From: Yponomeuta sedellus
Taxonomy: Eukaryota > Arthropoda > Insecta > Lepidoptera > Yponomeutidae
Assembly (NCBI GenBank): GCA_934045075.1
Contig: OW203729.1
Coordinates: 2,598,316-2,662,315 of the forward strand
DNA: 64,000 nucleotides
Direction: 5' to 3'
The notes below the pieces were generated by a model. It ran no database searches and had not been told where the DNA came from. It worked only from the letters and a program-made list of their open reading frames with translations. The translations under genes and the position numbers were made by a program. Below, piece by piece: positions 43,905-55,822 of the stretch; position 1 is the first letter of the stretch; the number at the start of each line of letters is the position of its first letter.

Positions 43905-44035
43905 CAAATTCCCCAATTTGAGGTTGCCTGAAGAAATTTCTATTAGCAATAAGGCCGCCAATTGTATTTTATCTGCTGTTTCTGTAACAATTTTTTCCGG
44001 TGTATAATAAAGAATATTCTCATCTTATCTTAGGT
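43905..44035 (+). mobile_element. L1t LINE 3'-end fragment
   Basis: 'CCAATTTGAGGTTGCCTGAA', 'AGCAATAAGGCCGCCAATTG' and the ending TCTCATCTTATCTTA. Confidence 0.65.
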
Positions 44036-44048
44036 ATCTTCGTTATCG

Positions 44049-44219
44049 TTATCAACCCTTGTATGTCCCTACTGCTGGGGCACGGGTATCTTCCTGCATC
44101 GCAGGAAGGTTAGGCCATACTCGGAGCCAAGTCCGGGTTGGTGGAGGATTGTAAGACAGTGACGGGCCTTACTGTCAGAAGTCATCAAGCCGCCTATAAG
44201 GCCTCTGACATGGCTTAAC
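44049..44219 (-). mobile_element. S1 SINE, 5'-truncated copy
   Basis: Tail and first half of the body, minus strand. Confidence 0.8.
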
Positions 44220-46124
44220 TTATCTTACGAGGCTGTAATTTGTTTTTTCTTCTGCTATTCGTGCAGAAGGTAAAACCAACTACAACCACAACATAAACCG
44301 TGATTTTTCTCCTCTTAACGTATTGGCAAAGTTTTATTGCGATCAGGCATGTCGTTTGTAAATAAAAACCAAAATACATTTGTACGGGAATTACTACTTG
44401 AGGGAGACTTCAACAGTATATTTTTAGCAAGTTAACATTACTGTCCATAAAAGACCCTAAATAGGCAGTGTACTAAACGCCACGCGCACTGAACATGTCA
44501 TAAATCAACGGGACAGCCCGTGGCCCGTGCTCGCGCCCTAAACGTGACGTCAATTATCCGCTGTGCGAGACCAGGGGCCTGTTTCATGGAACTACAATTC
44601 ATGGTTAACTATGACAGTTCGATGGACATTACAAAGTTGATTAAACCACAGATTAACAAGAAGGAAGTCTGCGCTACGCATAGTGTAGTCAAATGTACTA
44701 CGAGTTTTAGTTTTGTGAAACTGCTCTGGGAGGTTTACAAATTTTATTTAAGTAGGCTGTATATATACGTCCCACTTCAGGGATAGGACTTCTCGCAGAG
44801 AGAGAGAGAGAAAGAGTATTAGCTTAAGCCCGCGTGTTAAGGACCCACTTCTGAGGTAGTTGAACACCTCAAGCAATCGGGTATCCTCACGGTATTTTCC
44901 TTCACCGTTAGCGAGTGCAACTTGACGCGTGCGACTTACAACTTATTTAGGTATTACAAATGTTGAAAACCTTCCAGTGTTACTTATAAAAACACAATCA
45001 CTTCAAACACTCCTCAGATGCAGTTTTGCAAATGCAACAGTCGCTGGTGAAGGGAAGGTCAGAGTATTTTCTGAACCTTGTTTTAGAGGAACCGAGTTTG
45101 GGATCAAGACAAGTAATTGTGTTGCGTGGAAATTATTAATATTGTTTGGGACAATTTAGCAAAAAAACATAACAAACTACAAACAGCGTTACGAGTTTAC
45201 AACGACTGGCCATTACCACCAAGTTACAGGGTAAAAAAAAGTAAAAAAGGGCGCGCACCACCCTGCGCCGGCGCACATGTGCCGCGCATGTGATGACGTT
45301 ACGATGCATTTCCGGTTGGGAATTTGAAATTTTGCGCCCCGCAATGTCTTGCCTGGTGTCATTGAGGGTGGCATATTGAGGGATGTCCGCCACATGTTTT
45401 AGTGGAGAACAAAAGAATAAAATGGACTCGTGAAGTCAAATATGACTCGAAGGTCATGGTTGTAAGCGTTGTAATATATCTTGAAGTATGGCGAAGCTTG
45501 TCAGGACAAATATCGTTTTTAAGGTACCCATAGTTTGGTCTCCGCACTTAGCCTCATAATTGGACGATTGTAAGTACTGTGGCTGAGAGCTCACTCCAGC
45601 AAGCTCTTTTCAGAAAGCCAGCAGTGCACCAATGTTACTGCTGGTCTCCCGAATCCCAGATTTCCCATGGTGGATGTCAGTTGCACTTCCACGCTCTCAC
45701 ACTGACTGGTCACGTGGTACCCATTTCACTATCTCCGATATGACGCTGCACTCAGAAACCAAAGTTGCAGATGTTGGAGTGGTGGCCGCTTCAAGTGGAA
45801 GGCATTGGTAGCACGAAAACGCTTGTCACGCGTTTTGAATGTCCCAAGAAGTAGCTACTTTGCAGTACATTAATTGTCAAGTCAACCATTAATTGTCTGA
45901 TATTTCCCTGTCTCAAGCCATCGTATTACTCATGCTGGGCTGGCCGAGTCTGCCGCCAGATAGGCCAAAACGGGCGTATTGTTTCTGAAATGTAAAGATT
46001 GATGTGCTCTTGACTATTCCAACTGACAACGGTTAATACTGTACAACAGACTCTTAACACATTATGCAGGGTCAGACCAGCCAAACTAAATGTTTGTATA
46101 CCGACTGTATCTGTATATTGGGTG
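44220..46124. other. No gene recognised
   Basis: 44865-44925 holds the 'TATCCTCACGGTATTTTCCT' repeat fragment. No ORF with conserved motif. A GC-rich patch lies at 45248-45300. Confidence 0.4.
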
Positions 46125-46600
46125 TTAATTTTTTTAGGGTTCTGTACTCTATGGGTGCGAAACGGGACCCTATTACTCTGTCTCCACTGTCCGTGTGTCT
46201 GTCCGTCCGACCGACAAACCTTTAAAAGACTTAAAGGACATTTTGCGAGTAGGACCCATAATTCCGGTATTCAGTAATTTTTTTACAGAATGTCTTACCA
46301 CGGCGGATTACCTAAAAATAATGAAATTTTAACAATAATGAAACATAAGGGGGTCTACATACACCAAACGTGTTATTTCGCCGTTTGTTTGTTTATGCTC
46401 TATAATAAAAACGGTAGTACTATACAGACATCAAAATTGGCGTGATTGTGGAACTCATTAATTAGCTAGTTATATATTAAGCGAATCATTAAGAATTAAT
46501 ATCATAGTAGACTATCTACATTACTGGCTGCACTATCACTGCGTTACGGGTACGGAACCCGCAATGCGCGAGTCTGACTCGTACTTGGGTGTTTTTTGCC
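46125..46600. repeat. Interspersed element with 'AGGGTTC.GTAC' ends
   Basis: Starts TTTTAGGGTTCTGTACTCTA and ends near 'TACGGAACCCGCAATGCGCG', i.e. short inverted ends; internal 'GGGACCCTATTACTCTGTCT' and 'CCGTCCGACCGACAAACC'. Similar ends occur at 39125 and 41912, so it is probably a DNA-transposon-derived family. Confidence 0.5.
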
Positions 46601-46849
46601 AGTTTAACCCAGTTGAGGGTTGTTTCTATTCATCATACGAAACAACTTTCGGTTTACAAGATTACTAAAAATTACGAATTTGTAGAGCAGACAAAACTCT
46701 GAAAAATGAACAAAAATCCGCAAAGTCGGGATGAGTATGCGATAGGAACGAAAGAGCATTTTTAAATGTATAATTAATTTGACTAAAAAGCAAACATCGT
46801 GAGGAAACCTCGTTTCGAGAGAGTCTGAGTTGTTTGAAAAGACTAAGTT

Positions 46850-46975
46850 TGGAGGTTTTTGTCCATTTTTTCTCCAAAATGATCTGGATTTTGAAATGGA
46901 CACCTATTTTGAATTGTAACGTTAATTAAGCCGCTGTTTCTGCGCTACTTTGAATAAAACCTGTTCATTTCATTT
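46850..46975 (-). repeat. H1 interspersed repeat
   Basis: Minus copy of the 35686-35822 sequence; same orientation as the copy inside the BLTP2 intron at 59172-59314. Confidence 0.65.
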
Positions 46976-47064
46976 CACATACCTCAGCGCTTCAAATTGC
47001 CAATCCGGGGAGGGCACGCGTGGTAATTAAGCATATACTGTCGTTCTCTTTGAGAGAAGGTCTG

Positions 47065-47315
47065 TACAGTCTATTTATTCTTACTTGTCCAATTTAGTAA
47101 ACAAGATTCTACCCGTAAACTGTAACTTTTTAGTCCAAAACTGCCATATTTCCATAAATGAAGTATCTTGGAACACTCTTTTAGATAACACGCTGCCAAT
47201 TTTATAAACATAGTTCATGAATTAGCAAGAAAATTTTTGGTTTAGGCATCTAATCTCAATTTTAAGGTTAGAATCTTGTTTACTAAATTGGACAAGTAAG
47301 AATAAATAGACTGTA
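47065..47315. mobile_element. M1 MITE, copy 3 (best ends)
   Basis: Ends TACAGTCTATTTATTCTTAC and the exact complement over ~47 bp; TA borders; internal TTAGATAACACGCTGCC. Confidence 0.92.
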
Positions 47316-49058
47316 CCTTGCAGTAAATAGGGTATATACGTCTATATATTGTAGGCCTATAAAAAACTGACGATCCTAAGATATATTTTTTTTTGGTAAT
47401 GGCGCATATTATGTAATAATATAAATTTGAATACTAAAAGGGACGGGCTTAAAACCAGCGCTGAGACTACGCATGCAGTCACGGCAATAAAGCTGAGCCC
47501 ATTCCTTTTTACCACAAACATGTGAATGAGACAATAATTGTTATTTATTATTTTTTGTGTGGTAAATAAAACTTTTTCACTTTCACTTTAAGATACAATC
47601 CGCGTCCTCCACCAATTAGCTTCGAAATACGAACATGCGACTAATTGTTATTACAATTAGTTCAAGCTATTTATCGGTCACAGTCTTCTTAGCCTAGACT
47701 TAAAACCGAATTGGCTACCTATATTGAAATTGAATCGTCAGCGTACTCCACTCAGCGCATAGTTCTGAAGGCAAATATAAACTATACTACTCATGCGCTA
47801 CCGTGCTAAAAATCGCAATTACGTAGCGTCTGTAAGACTGAAACATGATGTCATAATTTCGCACACCTACTTGCATCTATGTATAACTCACGCACAAGCT
47901 TCTAGTAAGATATAAAAACAAAACTGCTTGCTAAGCAATTTGCTTTAGCCAATGATATATGAACCTAATGATAAGCCGACACTTACAAGTCCTACCTGCT
48001 ATGTGAGTGTAGAGGCGCGGTTTTATATACTTGAATCTCGTTTCTTTTATACATAATTATGTGCGAGTTTATATTCGTAAAAGTATACATTATTTCATTG
48101 AACTATCCTAAAGTATATTATATTACAGTAACATGTTTTTATATAGTTATAACATAACATAGGTAATCTCACCCCTGTATCCCAGAGGAGTAGGCAGAGG
48201 GTCACTTGCTACGAACCTGACAGATCACCTTCGCTTCATCAACGAAGAACATCAACGATTCTTTATAAAGTCTTACGGTAAAATAAGGTTAAACAACAAA
48301 TAATCGATTAGTACTCTCAAGCACTCCTCAAACATTGTCCAGTTATTAGTATATATTTAGAAATGCATGTGGGAAAAGGCCAATTTTTAGATATTACGTT
48401 TACAAAAGCTGAACCATACCGTCGACCAAGATTTCTTTTGTTACAATAACTCGGTTCACCGCTCTCCATTGCCAATTTTTTTGTTTTTTAATTATTAGAA
48501 CTTACATAGTTTGCTTAAAAGAAATTAGGCTAGCATTAAGAAAACTTGCCTACAGTAGGTTAATGTATCCTACAACTTATCTTATCCATAAAATTTAATT
48601 TAACTTAATGTATGGTTCAATTAAATTTAATTAGTTGACTTTGAATTAGCAAATGAAATCGCGAGTATGACATAGGCAGTGCAAAGAGTGTAGACATGGT
48701 TTGATGTAGGTAGCTAACATTTCAGAGGCAGCGATAAACAGTACAAACAGCTTATTCAGTTTCTTTTAAAATACAAAGGTAGCTTGTTTGTGTAGCGGCT
48801 TGAATTTGCTTGCGAAATATTGTGTAGTTTATTTTTATGCTCCGAAACTACAGTATACATTACACGGTTAAAAATAAGGAGTTGATAAAGCGAGACCTTG
48901 ACGATGTTTTTGAAGAAAATTTGCATAAATATTGTTGTGAAAAATCCTCAAGAAAGGTCGATAGAGTGACTCATCGATAATTTTTTTACTGTTTATCACT
49001 TTAGAAAACCTTAAATATCAAGGTTTCTGGTAAATTAATAAATTTAAAAAAAACTTAC
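47316..49058. other. No gene recognised; start of the presumed integrin intron 1
   Basis: Sequence downstream of the integrin donor. AT-rich, with a repeat resembling 7660-7800 at 47500-47590. No second integrin exon seen. Confidence 0.5.
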
Positions 49059-49204
49059 ATCTTCTGGCCGCCATCCACGTGAGCCTGGACTGCAAATCCA
49101 AACATGGAGTCAGGCATCCCCTTGTGCACAACCCTGGAGTCTATATCCACATTGAAACCCGCCACCGAGGCCACTAACAAAACTAAACACCAAAACACCG
49201 CCAT
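49059..49204 (-). CDS. Integrin alpha subunit, first coding exon (signal peptide and start of beta-propeller)
   Basis: The ATG opens a classic signal peptide (MAVFWCLVLLVASVAG) followed directly by FNVDIDSRVVHKGMPDSMFG and FAVQAHVDGGQK. It is cut after two bases of the next codon by the strong donor AT|GTAAGT. 'FNVD....V..G...SMFGF.V' right after signal cleavage is the signature of the first blade of the seven-bladed integrin alpha propeller; the mature N-terminus would be the Phe. Integrin alphas are single-pass cell-surface receptors that pair with a beta subunit to bind extracellular matrix. The subtype cannot be told from 48 residues. The next exon should begin by completing the codon AT- and encode the 'LLVGAP'-type motif; I do not find it in the window. 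The gene lies ~3 kb downstream of the BLTP2 stop, on the same strand. Confidence 0.88.
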
Positions 49205-49394
49205 ACTTTCACACTAACAAAAAAAAAAACAAAACACTGAAGTCACTGGCACATTAAAATATTTTTTTATAAATTTTCTTTATTGTTTCTTCTCAACATC
49301 GTTCGATTCGAAATTTAAAATTTTACGTATCCAAGTTCGTTCGCGCGCAAAGTGAAGGCGCAATACAGGCGCCTCGCTCCACGTCTATGTCGGC

Positions 49395-49399
49395 ACTGA
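49395..49399 (-). promoter_or_regulatory. Possible initiator (TCAGT) of the integrin alpha gene
   Basis: An arthropod-type initiator pentamer TCAGT on the minus strand, in a locally GC-rich tract (about 49320-49560), roughly 190 nt upstream of the integrin ATG. No TATA box or DPE at the expected positions is clear. A 5' intron cannot be excluded. Confidence 0.22.
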
Positions 49400-49656
49400 C
49401 GCGCGCTTCCTTCAGTATAAGATCCAGCCATACATTCGGCGGCCAGACACATTGAGCTCCGGGCGACATACACCACTTACTACGTGTGAGGATCATAGGT
49501 GGCTGGGCCGCTGCAAGGGCGGGTTTTACGATGACTGGTGAGGTAATACATATACGAGGCGTTTTAAAAATAAATGTTTCGAATGATAGATCAGCGAGTA
49601 TATACCGCGAAAACTCGCCGATCTAGCTTTCGACCAATGAATCGGGATTCATCTTC

Positions 49657-49828
49657 ACCACAGACTATTTAAACTGGATCTGAGGAGTGTATTAAGGAAT
49701 CGCGATTTATAAATAACTAAGAATTGGTCTTAACCCTGCTAGATAATGACCTTAAAAATAACATTTAAAAACCATACCAACGTGATTCCTTAATACTCTC
49801 CTCAGATCCAGTTTAAATAGTCTGTGGT
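49657..49828. mobile_element. MITE with 45-bp terminal inverted repeats
   Basis: Arms 49657-49701 and 49784-49828 (ACCACAGACTATTTAAACTG versus its complement) differ at one position. It lies in the spacer just upstream of the integrin gene. Confidence 0.85.
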
Positions 49829-50393
49829 AAAGAGAAAGACCTGACTACAGATTATTTAAACTCTCTCTCTGAGAGTTGTAAATGCGGAGTCTGTAAATTT
49901 TTTGCAAGCTATATAGGGTTATTTTTAATATCCTCAAATATTCTAAATTATTCCTCAAATACATTAAAAATGTATAATCTAAATTGTAAAAATAAAATCG
50001 TATAATGCGTACGCACATATCACGTAGAGTTTGTCATCTACAACAAATTTTGTTCCAAGACTTTTGAACTCTTGTTTAATTTTCTATTTTTGAAAAAAAT
50101 ATATTTTTAGTTTTTTCTACTATGCAGCGGCGTTGTTTGATAGACAATGCATTAACGTAGATATAACTTTCAATACAATATACATGTTCGTGTGAAATAG
50201 AAAAAACATTATTTTACGTAGGAAAATAATTTACTGAAGACTGCAGCACTCTTAGTGAATGATAGAGCGCGTAAAGCCCGATTTTAATAAAATTATATGA
50301 AAAAAATTGTTTCTAAACACAAGTTCCTATTGAGGTCAACCCTGTACATAAAAACATTTTTCTCGAAAGATTTCAAGTACCTAATTAATTAGG

Positions 50394-50451
50394 CAACTAT
50401 TTGCCTCTCACTCATCCAATATGGAGTATGTGAGCAAGAGGCAAATAGTTG
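50394..50451. repeat. Hairpin with 15-bp perfect stem base
   Basis: CAACTATTTGCCTCT (50394-50408) and AGAGGCAAATAGTTG (50437-50451), with further pairing CACTCAT / ATGTGAG inside. Confidence 0.75.
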
Positions 50452-50804
50452 TTCAGTTCTATAGGATGAGTAAATAATTTAGTCTCGGTGTTTTTTAAAA
50501 TAAATTATAAATTTTATTTCAATATTAATTGATTTATCAAGGTACAAATTTTACATATTAAATAATAACTGTTATACAATTCAAATGAGATTAAATCTCT
50601 CGTCTATCCCGTACATTTTTTTTAATACTGATCAAGAATCAAGAATATTGAAGACCAGTTTCTGAATTGACAATTTCGCTAAGTTAATAGTAACTTTAGT
50701 GCTGTCTCTTTGAATTTCTCAGCAAAGAGCGTGACAGAATATTACTTAAGTATTTACTTAGAGAAATTCTCAATTCTGAAAGCGTCCCTTATTGTTTGCT
50801 GACA

Positions 50805-50960
50805 CATGATGAGATGATTTATACAGCGTCCAGTGGCTCATTTTACTAGATGAGCGAAGGGACCACTCGGACGCTGCAGTGCCTGGGACATTGACATTTT
50901 TTAAATGGCGTAGGCGTGCCCAGCACCTATACCATCCTGACTGCTTAGTCGGCTTGGCAT
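50805..50960 (+). repeat. C1 interspersed repeat
   Basis: 'GATGAGATGATTTATACAGC' to 'ACTGCTTAGTCGGCTTGGC'. Confidence 0.65.
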
Positions 50961-51274
50961 AGAAATGTCACGGCAACGGCCAATATTGTTTTGTTGTTAT
51001 TTCTTATATATATTCTTTTTTTTATATCAGGTGTAATATTTATTTCTCCTTTTTTTTTATTCATACAAGGGAATAGCGTTTTCATCATTTCAAATAGCTT
51101 ATTGTGTGTAATAATAAATTAGTGTGGTAAAAGTGTTTTTTAATTCTGTTCATAGGTTACACACATTAAGTAGTAATCGTTGCTGATTGCTGAACCTTCA
51201 CACAGCACGGTTAACCTATTGTTAGTGTAGGTACGAGAAACCGGGGCATGTCAATTCTGAAGTTTTATCACTAG

Positions 51275-51445
51275 CTGTCCCAGCGAACTTCGTACCGCTT
51301 AACAGTCGATTCTTTTTTTTTTCTCTCCGTTAGAACCATCCTCGTACTTCAAGGAATATTCTAAAAAAAGAAGTAGTGAAATCGGTTCAGCTGCTCTCGA
51401 GATTTGCGCTTACCAACACATTCGGCGATTCATTTTTATATTATA
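51275..51445 (+). repeat. G1 interspersed repeat
   Basis: 'CTAGCTGTCCCAGCGAACTT' to 'TTCATTTTTATATTATAGA'. Confidence 0.65.
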
Positions 51446-51592
51446 GAAGAAGATATCGGTGACTCAAATCGGATAAATAGCAACTGCATTCTAACTTCGA
51501 AACTTAATTTTGTGCGGATTTTTCACACTTTTTAAAAACTTCACGCGGTTATGTAAAGGAAATTTTTAAATGTTTTTATGCAGTGTTACATA

Positions 51593-51847
51593 TACAGTCT
51601 ATTTATTCATACTTGTCCAATTTAGTAAACAAGATTCTACCCGTAAACTTTTTAGTCCAAAACTGCCATATTTCCATAAATGAAGTAACTTGGAACACTC
51701 TTTTAGATAACACGCTGCCAATTATATAAACATAGTTCATGACAGTTCAAGAATTTGCGAGAAAATGTCTAGTTTAGGCATCTAATCTCAATTTGAAGGT
51801 TAGAATCTTATTTACTAAATTGGACAAGTAAGAATAAATAGACTGTA
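51593..51847. mobile_element. M1 MITE, copy 4
   Basis: Same ends and core as copy 3; lies ~300 bp beyond the BLTP2 poly(A) signal. Confidence 0.9.
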
Positions 51848-52144
51848 CGTCCAACTGTAGGGCACACAATTGCACACTATTTTGTACGAGTATACACACT
51901 GTTTTTTAATTTCGAAACAATACTTTTTGGAAATACAAAAAACGCAGCAGTCTTTTCATGTGAGTTATGTTTCCTATAATATATTATTCTGTTTTTATTA
52001 CACAACACATACGTACTGTCAACAGCACATCAAACTTTACACGCACTATTTACCTAAAGTGCTTTGTTCAACAAAGATGTAAAAGTGGAGCTGCTATCAA
52101 ATGGTACCTAATACCTATATATTCTTATAGAAAAAGAGCCTAAT

Positions 52145-52150
52145 TTTATT
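52145..52150 (-). other. Polyadenylation signal of the BLTP2 gene
   Basis: AATAAA on the minus strand, about 150 nt downstream of the TAG of exon G. It is the first canonical hexamer after the stop and implies a 3' UTR of roughly 170-185 nt. Cleavage site not determinable by eye. Confidence 0.6.
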
Positions 52151-52299
52151 TGATCCTACAATTTAGAAGGGAACGTTAGGCTGAAAAAAGTTCTAAAAAA
52201 AATTATCGGTACATAGGAACACGTACCTTATACGGTTGTCTTTAGGTGTAACATTGCATCACAGAGTCATTTCGTTAACATACACTTTGTCTCTTAACG

Positions 52300-52362
52300 C
52301 TATGATTTGGAGAACTTGAATACACTCGGGGTGCTCTTCTTTTGCGGTTTATTCTCAGCCAC
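52300..52362 (-). CDS. hob: BLTP2/hobbit terminal coding exon G (20-residue basic tail and stop)
   Basis: A short exon that is easy to miss. After an acceptor with a T-rich tract (ATTTTTTGTAG) it reads, in the phase required by exon F, VAENKPQKKSTPSVFKFSKS and then TAG. The tail is basic and Ser/Lys-rich, with length and character like the end of human KIAA0100, which also follows 'KARLL-G' with a short KK-containing basic tail. Such a tail is plausibly a plasma-membrane phosphoinositide-binding element; this is inference. Before it lies a 1,997-bp intron rich in repeat fragments. The combined phase, length and motif fit make this preferable to the alternative terminal ORF at 53466-53326. Confidence 0.8.
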   Translation of the reverse strand: MAENKPQKKSTPSVFKFSKS

Positions 52363-52464
52363 CTACAAAAAATACAGAGAATAAGAATAAAGAATAAAAA
52401 ACGTTTATTCCCAAAAATCACATATATGATAAGCATAATCTTAAAGCTAAATTAAATATTCTTC

Positions 52465-52610
52465 GTGCAATCCACTCCATCCAAAGGTTGTCTGGAAGAG
52501 ATCGCTCTTAGCGGTAAGACCGCTAATTGCATAACATTACTCAGATTTAAGAAATCATGGTTGTAATATTTTTTCTGGTAGTGCAATAAAGTGTTATCTA
52601 TCTATCTATC
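52465..52610 (+). mobile_element. L1t LINE 3'-end fragment in the last BLTP2 intron
   Basis: 'AAGGTTGTCTGGAAGAGATC', 'GTAAGACCGCTAATTGC' and the tail ATCTATCTATCTATC. Confidence 0.6.
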
Positions 52611-52650
52611 TAAATAATAAAAAAAATACATATTTATAGGTATAATTAAT

Positions 52651-52737
52651 TACACTATTTTTATTTTTAATGCACTAACCCGTGCTAAGGAACAAATTTA
52701 AAAACCTATTTAGAGGCTAAAAATTTCACCCATGCCC
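52651..52737 (-). mobile_element. T1 fragment in the last BLTP2 intron
   Basis: Tail block and 'AAAACCTATTTAGAGGCTAA', breaking off just before the tRNA-like unit. Confidence 0.7.
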
Positions 52738-52809
52738 AGAATTTTACCCAGGTATAATTAATTTAACAAAGCAAGACTAGAGTATAACCTTATCTTAGCA
52801 TGTTCTATT

Positions 52810-53075
52810 TTGGCAATAGAAGCGCGCTCAGCTGTGTCGCTAGATTTTAAAATAAAAACTAGCGTCGCTGGTTTTCAGCGTGTCCTTTTTTTTAATGTTT
52901 ATATAGTTTCAAAAATAATAGCGTAGTAGGCGCGTAAATCGTTAAGTTTTGCTTGCTCAGCTGTGTCGCTAGATTTTAAAATAAAAACTAGCAGCGCTGG
53001 TTTTCAGCGTGTCCTTTTTTGAATATTTATATAGTTTCAGAAATAATAGCGTAGAAGGCGCGTGAAGCTTTAAGT
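52810..53075. repeat. Two-copy ~131-bp tandem duplication
   Basis: 'CTCAGCTGTGTCGCTAGATT', 'AACTAGC.(T/A)CGCTGGTTTTCAG', 'GTGTCCTTTTTT' and 'AATAGCGTAG.AGGCGCGT' occur twice (about 52822 and 52953). Confidence 0.85.
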
Positions 53076-53709
53076 TAATAAGTCTCTATACTAAACAAAT
53101 CTATATTTCTGCGTGGGGTTGCTTCTGTTATATGTATTTAAGTTTTGTGTGCTTATGTTTTGTGTGTGTGTAATTTATACGTTGCGAAATAGCTTCACGC
53201 ATTTTCTAGAGGCTAGTCAGAGAAACTTGTGCATTTTAACAGGAAACAAGCCAAGTACGAGTTTCCCGAGCCGAGGGTTTCGGTACCACCACAGAGTAGA
53301 ATAAAGTAAAAAGCGGAAAACATATTTATTTAAAAAAAGGTGATTGGCAGTATACAATGTCTGGTGGGCCCCACGCCAGGTAAATCCTGTAACGTGGGCA
53401 CCCGTTTGCGGGTTTCCAATTGTAGAAAGTGCCACCGACGCTGTGAAGTCTAACTAAGGCTTTAAACTAAAAAAAAAAATATGCTACAATATTTAAAAAA
53501 TATATCTTAAATTATTACGTGCATTGTTGAGGAAAAGCGAGTGTACCTAAATAGTCGAAAAGAGATATTTAAATATAAATTTTATGCCTAAAACACGTCG
53601 TTATGTTACGGCGAAAATCAAGCTTGCAATAAAATAAATAACAGTCGAACTCACGCCTCTAGTGTTGAAAAATCAATTAAAACATAGATATTATATTACG
53701 TATAGGTAG

Positions 53710-53925
53710 TAATATGTGCGGAGCCAAGCGAGCCACGGGTTTCGTCACGATATTTTCCTTCACATTTAGCGTGTGGTATAACGTGACTAAGCTGTCAGGA
53801 TGGTACAGGTGCTGGACCACTATCTAAAAAACAATGTCCCAGGCACTGCCACGTCCGATTGATACTTTCTTGTGAGTGAAGATGCCACTGGACGTTGTAT
53901 AAATCATCTTACGTAGATGCAGAGG
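53710..53925 (-). repeat. C1 interspersed repeat, minus copy
   Basis: Reverse complement of the 15850-16150 sequence, including 'GAGCCACGGGTTTCGTCACG' and 'TGTCCCAGGCACTGCCACG'. Faces the plus copy at 54090-54250 about 165 bp away. Confidence 0.65.
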
Positions 53926-54089
53926 GCAATACTTAGCTAAAATTTGTTTTATTTTATTTGGTACGGGATCCATGTCAGGAGTTGAACCACAATTTTTGAT
54001 TTAGCCTATATACGTACTACTTTAGGACCCAGGCCTTCACTCAGATAGAGAGTATGGTCTTATTTACCACGCGAAAAAAAACTTTGAAT

Positions 54090-54250
54090 TTTGCATCTAC
54101 GTAATGAGATGATTTATACAGCGTCCGGTGGTACTTTCACTCACACTAGATGGGTGAAGGACCCACTTCGACACTGCAGTGTCCGGGACATTGTTTTTGG
54201 AGTAGGCTTGCCCAGCAGCTATACGATCCTGACATCTTTCGTAAGCACGA
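54090..54250 (+). repeat. C1 interspersed repeat, plus copy
   Basis: 'GCATCTACGTAATGAGATGA' to 'GGCTTGCCCAGCAGCTATAC'; ends ~110 bp from exon F. Confidence 0.65.
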
Positions 54251-54359
54251 AATTAATTCCGAATTCAATTATGTACTTGATTTTTTTCAAGGAAGATCAG
54301 GCGATTCCGGAATTAGGTTAATAAGTAAGATTCTTATCTTATCTATCTATTGAACTCAC

Positions 54360-54471
54360 CGTCCGTTCCCCCAGAAGAAGCCTCGCCTTATCCTCTTCGT
54401 GCGGCTCCGGAGCAGCTGCGGCGCGCCGGTGCAACTGCAGCTTTTGCCGGATGGCCTGCGACAGGATCACC
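54360..54471 (-). CDS. hob: BLTP2/hobbit coding exon F
   Basis: One G completes the Arg codon, then the exon reads VILSQAIRQKLQLHRRAAAA, followed by PEPHEEDKARLLLGERT, and ends in phase 0 at ACG|GTGAGT. The amphipathic helix and the 'EEDKARLL-G' motif are found just before the end of the human protein. This predicts one more short exon, which is found at 52362-52300. The acceptor is TTTGCTCGCAG. Exon length is 112 nt. Confidence 0.9.
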
Positions 54472-54760
54472 CTGCGAGCAAATTTTATATTTCAGGTGTG
54501 CTGAAAAATATTAGGGTCAGAAATGATAACAATATTAAATAGTAGCGGACCTCGTACTGTCCACTGAGGCACACTTGGTAAGATTTTCGTTAGAATGGAA
54601 GTTTTAGGTGTATATGTGTCACGAAACTTTTTAGGTACTCATCCGTCCCACCCCCTGTCACAATTTCATGATCTCCATATTGTGTGACGTGATTTGAATG
54701 ACACAAGTTCTACATGTTTTGACATTAAGTTGCTATGCATTCTTATTATCCCAGCACCTA

Positions 54761-54958
<198 letters not shown>

Positions 54959-55667
54959 CTAGTGGTAGAGATTGAGAGTTCAGATATCTGTATTTTAGGG
55001 CACCAAAGTGTACCAACGGAAATGTATTTTTATGCATATAACGTCTGTCTGTCGGACTTAAAAAGGGATTTTTCTCTCATCAGTCTATTGGAGGTGATAT
55101 ATGCATATGTATTGGCCGGTTATAATCTTATCCCGATACATGACTGACACCGATTTGAATATCGCTAGGTTACCATGGTTTGTTGTGATGTGTGACGCCT
55201 GCAGAAAATATATCAACCGAGCAACACATCTAGCGTTTTACTATTGTCCACACTCTGCTAGTAAGCTTATAGTATAGGCCTCCACAGTACTTTAAAATAA
55301 CAGTCCAGTCTATGGAGATTCCTACTCTGCGAAAGGTGGAAAATAAAACTGGTTAAATGGGATCAAGGGTTTTCGGAAAGTAGTTACTTTCATGAACGCC
55401 GTGGCTAGCACAAATTTATACTTAAAACAGATATGAATGGATTCGTCACGGTCTCAGGATTCAGGACCAGCCTATGTTAGTTCCAGAATTAAGACATTAC
55501 GTTGTCATGATGTCATAGTATTTTTAAATGACTCACGATGCTCAAACACAGTCGTATATAAAACATGACGAATGACATGACATTATGACGTCATAACCTG
55601 ACGTCCCTGTCTGGTTACCACATCACGGGGTATCCTAGTTTATGACTAGCGCCAAGTGATAGTTTTG

Positions 55668-55815
55668 TATAATAATAAATAATAAATATTCATGGACATA
55701 TTACACAGATCTCGTTAGCCCTATACTAAGTACAACTAAATTAATTGTGTTACAGGTGCTAACTCGACGATAGATTTAATACAATAAATACATAGATAAC
55801 ATCCAAGACCCGTAT
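55668..55815 (-). mobile_element. V1 SINE body, 5'-truncated
   Basis: Reverse complement of the 37950-38105 body; tRNA-like head absent. Confidence 0.65.
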
Positions 55816-55822
55816 GTATATG

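Noticed and set aside
45136..45393. Minus-strand ORF of 85 codons with a hydrophobic C-terminus
   Set aside because: No known domain and no repeat or splice support; likely chance ORF.
53326..53466. Candidate terminal BLTP2 exon: strong T-tract acceptor, 46 open codons in the right phase, stop overlapping AATAAA
   Set aside because: The peptide does not resemble the family tail. The 63-nt exon at 52362-52300 is also in phase and gives a short basic KK-containing end as expected. It could still be an alternative exon.
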